From the NCBI GenBank assembly GCA_045586185.1, contig JAZMZV010000210.1:1-16286 (forward strand): a stretch of 16,286 nucleotides of DNA. The letters run 5' to 3'. The DNA comes from RUG11551 sp045586185. Lineage in GTDB: Bacteria > Planctomycetota > Planctomycetia > Pirellulales > Thermoguttaceae. The position numbers and the translations under genes are program-made. Under the pieces are notes generated by a model. That model was not told where the DNA came from and ran no database searches. It saw only the letters and a list, made by a program, of their open reading frames with translations. Below, piece after piece: positions 13,819 to 16,286 of this stretch. Positions within the stretch are counted from its first letter, which is position 1. Every line of letters begins with the position of its first letter.

Positions 13819-13842
13819 GTAGCCCACGCCTTTAGGCGTGGG
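13819..13842 (+). repeat. REP-like hairpin with 5' GTAG
   Basis: GTAG (13819-13822) is followed by CCCACGCC (13823-13830), a TTTA loop and GGCGTGGG (13835-13842), a perfect eight-pair stem. A GTAG directly before a hairpin is the signature of REP elements recognised by RAYT-type Y1 transposases. Only one copy of this exact stem was found in the window. Confidence 0.6.
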
Positions 13843-13880
13843 ATCAAACGTTACATAACAATTGTTTTAACGCACAAATT

Positions 13881-13924
13881 CCAAACCCTTCCCCCGTTCC
13901 ATCCGGAACGGGGGAAGGGTTTGG
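13881..13924. repeat. Perfect 20-bp inverted repeat
   Basis: Arms 13881-13900 (beginning CCAAACCC) and 13905-13924 (ending GGGTTTGG) are exact reverse complements around the four-base loop ATCC. No T-run follows on either strand, so it is not a standard terminator. It lies between the two REP-like hairpins. Confidence 0.75.
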
Positions 13925-13959
13925 AGGGGAAGCGTTTTGGAGAGGAATGTTTATCAAGT

Positions 13960-13983
13960 CCCCCAGATAAATCTGGGGGCTAC
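13960..13983 (-). repeat. REP-like hairpin, inverse orientation
   Basis: CCCCCAGAT (13960-13968), a two-base loop and ATCTGGGGG (13971-13979) are followed by CTAC (13980-13983), which is GTAG on the minus strand. With the element at 13819 it forms an inverted pair like a BIME. The stem sequences differ, so they would be different REP types. Confidence 0.6.
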
Positions 13984-14011
13984 GAAAAGAATTTACTAAT
14001 CCATCCTCCTA

Positions 14012-14039
14012 TTGATTCTTTTCGACGTCTTTGTATAAT
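14012..14039 (+). promoter_or_regulatory. Putative promoter of the phosphatase gene
   Basis: TTGATT (14012-14017) and TATAAT (14034-14039) are 16 bases apart. The -10 box is a perfect match and lies about 54 bases before the ATG at 14093. Confidence 0.5.
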
Positions 14040-14092
14040 GCAATAGACTGATTAGAACAATGCTATTCTGATAAAAGAATCGAGAGGTTTAT

Positions 14093-14178
14093 ATGGATAC
14101 GCACCCCCCAAAACCCCTGTTCCGGCAAAGTTTTCCTATAAAGTTACCGACCAGCTGTACGCGTCTGAATACCCGATT
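14093..14178 (+). other. Out-of-frame 5' end of the phosphatase gene (likely one-base frameshift)
   Basis: GAGAGG (14082-14087) and ATG (14093) look like a genuine start, but that frame stops after about 30 codons. One added C in the run of six at 14104-14109 would join it to the downstream frame, giving MDTHPPKTPVPAKFSYK and then VTDQLYASEYPI before the Met at 14179. The frame downstream of the C-run reads like the family's N-terminus (Q-L-Y-A-S-E-Y-P, compare the usual L-L-A-G-E-Y-P), so these codons are probably coding. Confidence 0.6.
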
Positions 14179-14619
14179 ATGATCTACGACGTCGATTCCA
14201 GCGAAAAGCTGGCGGCGATGATCGAGTTCGGAATCACCGATTTCATCGACCTGACAGAGCCGGGCGAGTTGCATCCATACGAGCAGTTTCTGCCAGACGG
14301 CGTTCGTCGATGGTCGTTTCCCATTCCAGATATGACTCCCCCTCCGAGTCCGAAATACATGGACAACATCCTCGCCAAGATTAACGAACTCATAGCAGAC
14401 GGGCGCGTTGTTTGCGTCCACTGCTGGGGCGGAATGGGGCGCACCGGATCGGTTATTACCTGCTGGCTGGGTAAAACGAACAACTGGGACTTCGCCCAGA
14501 CCCGCAAATATCAGCTCCAGCTCTGGAGAACGAATCCCAAATCCCAAAGGACGCCGCAGTTAATGAACGAAACTCAAGTTGACTTTCTGCGTCAGTATCT
14601 GGACGGCAAAAAAGATTAG
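14179..14619 (+). CDS. Dual-specificity/tyrosine phosphatase-like protein, 5' end frameshifted
   Basis: A cysteine-based phosphatase that hydrolyses phosphoesters on Tyr/Ser/Thr or small molecules. The active-site loop is H81-C82-W-G-G-M-G-R88-T (HCxxGxGRT), with C82 the nucleophile and R88 the phosphate binder. ITDFIDLTEPGELHPYE (19-35) and the proline-rich PIPDMTPPPSP (48-58), which may supply the general acid at D51, fit small bacterial DSP-like proteins. This frame's first ATG is internal to the family domain; about 28 more codons upstream read well but are reached only through a one-base shift near 14104-14109. The native protein is therefore probably about 174 residues. If the shift is real, it is a damaged or phase-variable gene; if a sequence error, it is intact. 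Confidence 0.85.
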   Translation: MIYDVDSSEKLAAMIEFGITDFIDLTEPGELHPYEQFLPDGVRRWSFPIPDMTPPPSPKYMDNILAKINELIADGRVVCVHCWGGMGRTGSVITCWLGKTNNWDFAQTRKYQLQLWRTNPKSQRTPQLMNETQVDFLRQYLDGKKD

Positions 14620-14627
14620 CAGCCGCT

Positions 14628-15416
14628 CTATAACGCTGTTACAAGAATATGAACCGCTGTAATAAAGTTGAGCGTTAGAATCAGCGGGATAAAGACCTTT
14701 TCCGGAATGAGCAGGAACAGGCGCCGCCCGATGAACGCGCCCAGCGCCAGCCCCGGCAGGAAAACCAGCGTCAGCCAGAACGTTGTCGGGGTAATAATCT
14801 GCGCCTCCGCCGCCTCGAATCCCATGTGAGTCTTAATCGCCGTGGCGGCAATGAGCAGCGGGATTTTCGTCGTGTTCATGCACAGCGTAAAAACGGACGA
14901 CGTCCCCATGAACTTCTGTTTGTCCAAATCCTGAGAGGCAAAAAACGCGGAAACGACCGGACCCGCCGCGTTGCCCAGCATGGTCGTCAGCCCCGCCATG
15001 ATTCCGCAAAACCAGCCGAAAAGGCGCGTCCTGGAAATCGCCGTCCAGCCTAAACGTTTTCGGACAAATTCAAACAGCAAAATGCTCACCGCCAAAACGC
15101 CGACGGTCAGCTTGAACTGCGAGTTCTCCATGACGCACAAAACGCCCATTCCCAAGACCAGACCAACGCCCAGCGGCGGGAAAATTTTGTGGAGAATTCC
15201 CCGCTGACGATTTCGACCGTAATACCAGCAAGCCGCCAGGTCGCCGATTATCAACAGCGGTACAACCGCCCCGGACGCGAACATCTCATGTCCGGCAAAG
15301 GTCGAAATCATCAACAGCGACCCGAACATGCCCAGCCCGGGAACGCCCGTTTTGGCGATTCCCAGCAGCATGGCGGCTATTGACCCCAGCAGAATTATCG
15401 TAAACGTCAGCTCCAT
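14628..15416 (-). CDS. TauE/SafE family membrane transporter
   Basis: 262 residues, almost entirely hydrophobic with about eight transmembrane segments arranged as two similar halves. The first half has LGIAKTGVPGLGMFGS (18-33) and the second GIMAGLTTMLGNAAGPVVSA (138-157); these glycine-rich turns are hallmarks of the TauE/SafE (DUF81) family. Members export sulfite, sulfoacetate or related organic anions, or take them up; the substrate here cannot be read. The C-terminal end (LPGLALGAFIGRRLFLLIP) is also typical. It lies downstream of a terminator, so it should have its own promoter. Its 3' end faces the phosphatase gene with an eight-base gap. Confidence 0.9.
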   Translation of the reverse strand: MELTFTIILLGSIAAMLLGIAKTGVPGLGMFGSLLMISTFAGHEMFASGAVVPLLIIGDLAACWYYGRNRQRGILHKIFPPLGVGLVLGMGVLCVMENSQFKLTVGVLAVSILLFEFVRKRLGWTAISRTRLFGWFCGIMAGLTTMLGNAAGPVVSAFFASQDLDKQKFMGTSSVFTLCMNTTKIPLLIAATAIKTHMGFEAAEAQIITPTTFWLTLVFLPGLALGAFIGRRLFLLIPEKVFIPLILTLNFITAVHILVTAL

Positions 15417-15434
15417 TATAAGAAATGAGTCTAT

Positions 15435-15458
15435 AAAAAAGCGGGAGTTTCCTCCCGC
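15435..15458 (-). terminator. Intrinsic terminator after the PEP-CTERM gene
   Basis: GCGGGAG (15441-15447) pairs with CTCCCGC (15452-15458) around a four-base loop, with six A's at 15435-15440. On the minus strand this is a strong stem followed by TTTTTT, 34 bases after the PEP-CTERM stop codon. Confidence 0.88.
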
Positions 15459-15491
15459 GTTCTAAAATCGTTACGCTTGCGAAATTACGAA

Positions 15492-16286
15492 TTACTTGCG
15501 TTTGCGCCAGTACATCAACCCTGCAACGCCAAGAACCAGCAGCGCCCACGTCGACGGTTCAGGAACGGCGTTTGGATCAACGTATAAACGAACCGTATTG
15601 CCGCCAACAACATACAAATCCAAATAATAGGGAAGTCCGCCGTCAATGAGATCGATCCAGTACGATGCGTCTTGCAGATCTTCAGAAAAAGCGCCGTCAG
15701 ACTGAACGATAACGTCATACGTTGCTCCTGGAGCAGGAGAGGTCATTGACAATTCAATTATGGAATTGTTCGCAACAGTAAAGTAATCGGCAACGAGCTT
15801 GTCCATGCCCGTGTCGTCCTGTTCCAGAAGCAAGGTCGCGCCGCCGTTAATAGTAACCGCGCCGTTAACAATCAAATCGCCAACAGAGTTGCCGGGCGAA
15901 AGCAAGGTTCCCGCGTTTACGGTCAGATCTCCAGCATAGTTTCCTTTAAACATCAGCGAGCCTTCTTCGACAAAAAGCGCCGAGGATGCAATCGGATTGT
16001 CTGACGTTCCGTTGAGATACAAAACGCCGTCTCCAGTCTTGCGAATCGTTCCAGTCCCGGAAACAGTGTTGGTAAACCATTTTTCGTTTTCAACAGCAAA
16101 TTCCAGCGTGGCGCTGTCGCTAATTGTTACAGTACTGGTACCAAGAGATCCCGCGCCGGACAGTCTCAAAACGCCTTCTCTAATCCCCACTGAGCCGTTA
16201 AATGTGTTGTCGGCTGTGAATTCCAACGTACCAACGCCGTCTTTATAGAACGTTCTGTTGTTTTCATTATTGGGATTGGTAACTTT
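15492..16286 (-). CDS. PEP-CTERM protein with autotransporter-type beta-strand repeats (partial)
   Basis: The C-terminal 264 residues of a larger secreted protein; the frame is open to the right edge of the window and no start is seen. The repeat segment (GTLEFTADNTFNGSVGIREG, VLRLSGAGSLGTSTV) and GSLMFKGNYAGDLTVNAGTL with LSPGNSVGDLIVNG match the autotransporter-associated beta-strand repeat, a right-handed beta helix common in Planctomycetota and Verrucomicrobiota. The end is VPEPSTWALLVLG, a hydrophobic span and YWRKRK: a PEP-CTERM sorting signal, processed and anchored by an exosortase. A TTG at 16226 is inside the repeat and should not be taken as the start. No exosortase gene lies in the window. 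It is closed by a terminator at 15435-15458. Confidence 0.93.
   Translation of the reverse strand, partial: KVTNPNNENNRTFYKDGVGTLEFTADNTFNGSVGIREGVLRLSGAGSLGTSTVTISDSATLEFAVENEKWFTNTVSGTGTIRKTGDGVLYLNGTSDNPIASSALFVEEGSLMFKGNYAGDLTVNAGTLLSPGNSVGDLIVNGAVTINGGATLLLEQDDTGMDKLVADYFTVANNSIIELSMTSPAPGATYDVIVQSDGAFSEDLQDASYWIDLIDGGLPYYLDLYVVGGNTVRLYVDPNAVPEPSTWALLVLGVAGLMYWRKRK

Larger units (their letters stand above)
13699..14092. other. Divergent intergenic region with hairpins and two promoters
   Basis: This 394-base gap separates divergent lspA and the phosphatase gene and holds no credible gene. It contains the lspA promoter, three strong hairpins (13819-13842, 13881-13924, 13960-13983) and the promoter of the rightward gene. 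The outer two hairpins carry a flanking GTAG/CTAC in inverted orientation, as in REP/BIME elements. Confidence 0.7.

Noticed and set aside
13699..13827. 43-residue N-terminal extension of LspA
   Set aside because: It contains a promoter with a perfect -10 box and no family similarity; ATG at 13698 fits the first membrane segment.
13819..13983. CRISPR array
   Set aside because: There are only three hairpins of different sequence, with no regular repeat and spacer lengths and no cas genes.
1..16286. tRNA, rRNA, insertion sequences or prophage genes
   Set aside because: I looked for cloverleaf-type structures, transposase motifs and phage genes and saw none; a covariance-model scan would be needed to exclude small RNAs.

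Overview
The window looks like chromosome from an anaerobic member of the Planctomycetota (PVC group). The pointers are a PEP-CTERM protein with autotransporter-type beta-strand repeats at the right edge, an ECF sigma factor paired with a membrane anti-sigma protein carrying YfbK-type modules, a Tat-exported [FeFe] hydrogenase, mostly weak Shine-Dalgarno sites and intergenic REP-like hairpins. This assignment is inferred from gene content; there is no rRNA or tRNA here to anchor it.

Layout. 1-212 is a repeat-rich leader. 213-2485 (+) holds an M3 oligoendopeptidase F and an overlapping O6-alkylguanine-DNA alkyltransferase. 2477-4368 (-) holds an ECF sigma factor followed by its putative anti-sigma factor. 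4482-5972 (-) is a solitary [FeFe] hydrogenase with a Tat signal. 6268-11714 (+) is a six-gene unit closed by an intrinsic terminator at 11735-11769. 11814-13698 (-) holds lspA, rph and a small secreted proline-rich protein. 13699-14092 is an intergenic stretch with REP-like hairpins and two divergent promoters. 14093-14619 (+) is a dual-specificity-type phosphatase with an apparent one-base frameshift at its 5' end. 14628-15416 (-) is a TauE/SafE transporter. 15492-16286 (-) is the C-terminal part of a PEP-CTERM protein running off the window.

The outstanding region is 6268-11714. It encodes, in order: a coiled-coil protein with an amphipathic N-terminus and two copies of a MIM1-like peptide; a second helical protein with the charge layout and helix pattern of ESCRT-III/Snf7 and a third MIM1-like peptide at its C-terminus; a single-domain AAA ATPase closely resembling Vps4/CdvC with an N-terminal MIT-like three-helix domain; a small winged-helix-like protein; a four-pass membrane protein with a CsgG/FlgO-like extracytoplasmic domain; and an SPFH-like, coiled-coil, DUF4384-like fusion protein. 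I read this as a candidate bacterial ESCRT-III/Vps4-type membrane-remodelling system: the two helical proteins would form the polymer, the ATPase would dock on their tails through its MIT-like domain, and the membrane and SPFH-like proteins would anchor or organise it. The motifs and gene order are seen directly; homology to ESCRT and the mechanism are inference and need structure prediction and profile searches.

Other oddities are an anti-sigma protein carrying both flanks of YfbK without the von Willebrand A core between them, a hydrogenase with Ala in place of the usual Met in motif L2, and a shared promoter pattern (TTGCAN-17-TATAAT) before the hydrogenase and lspA genes.
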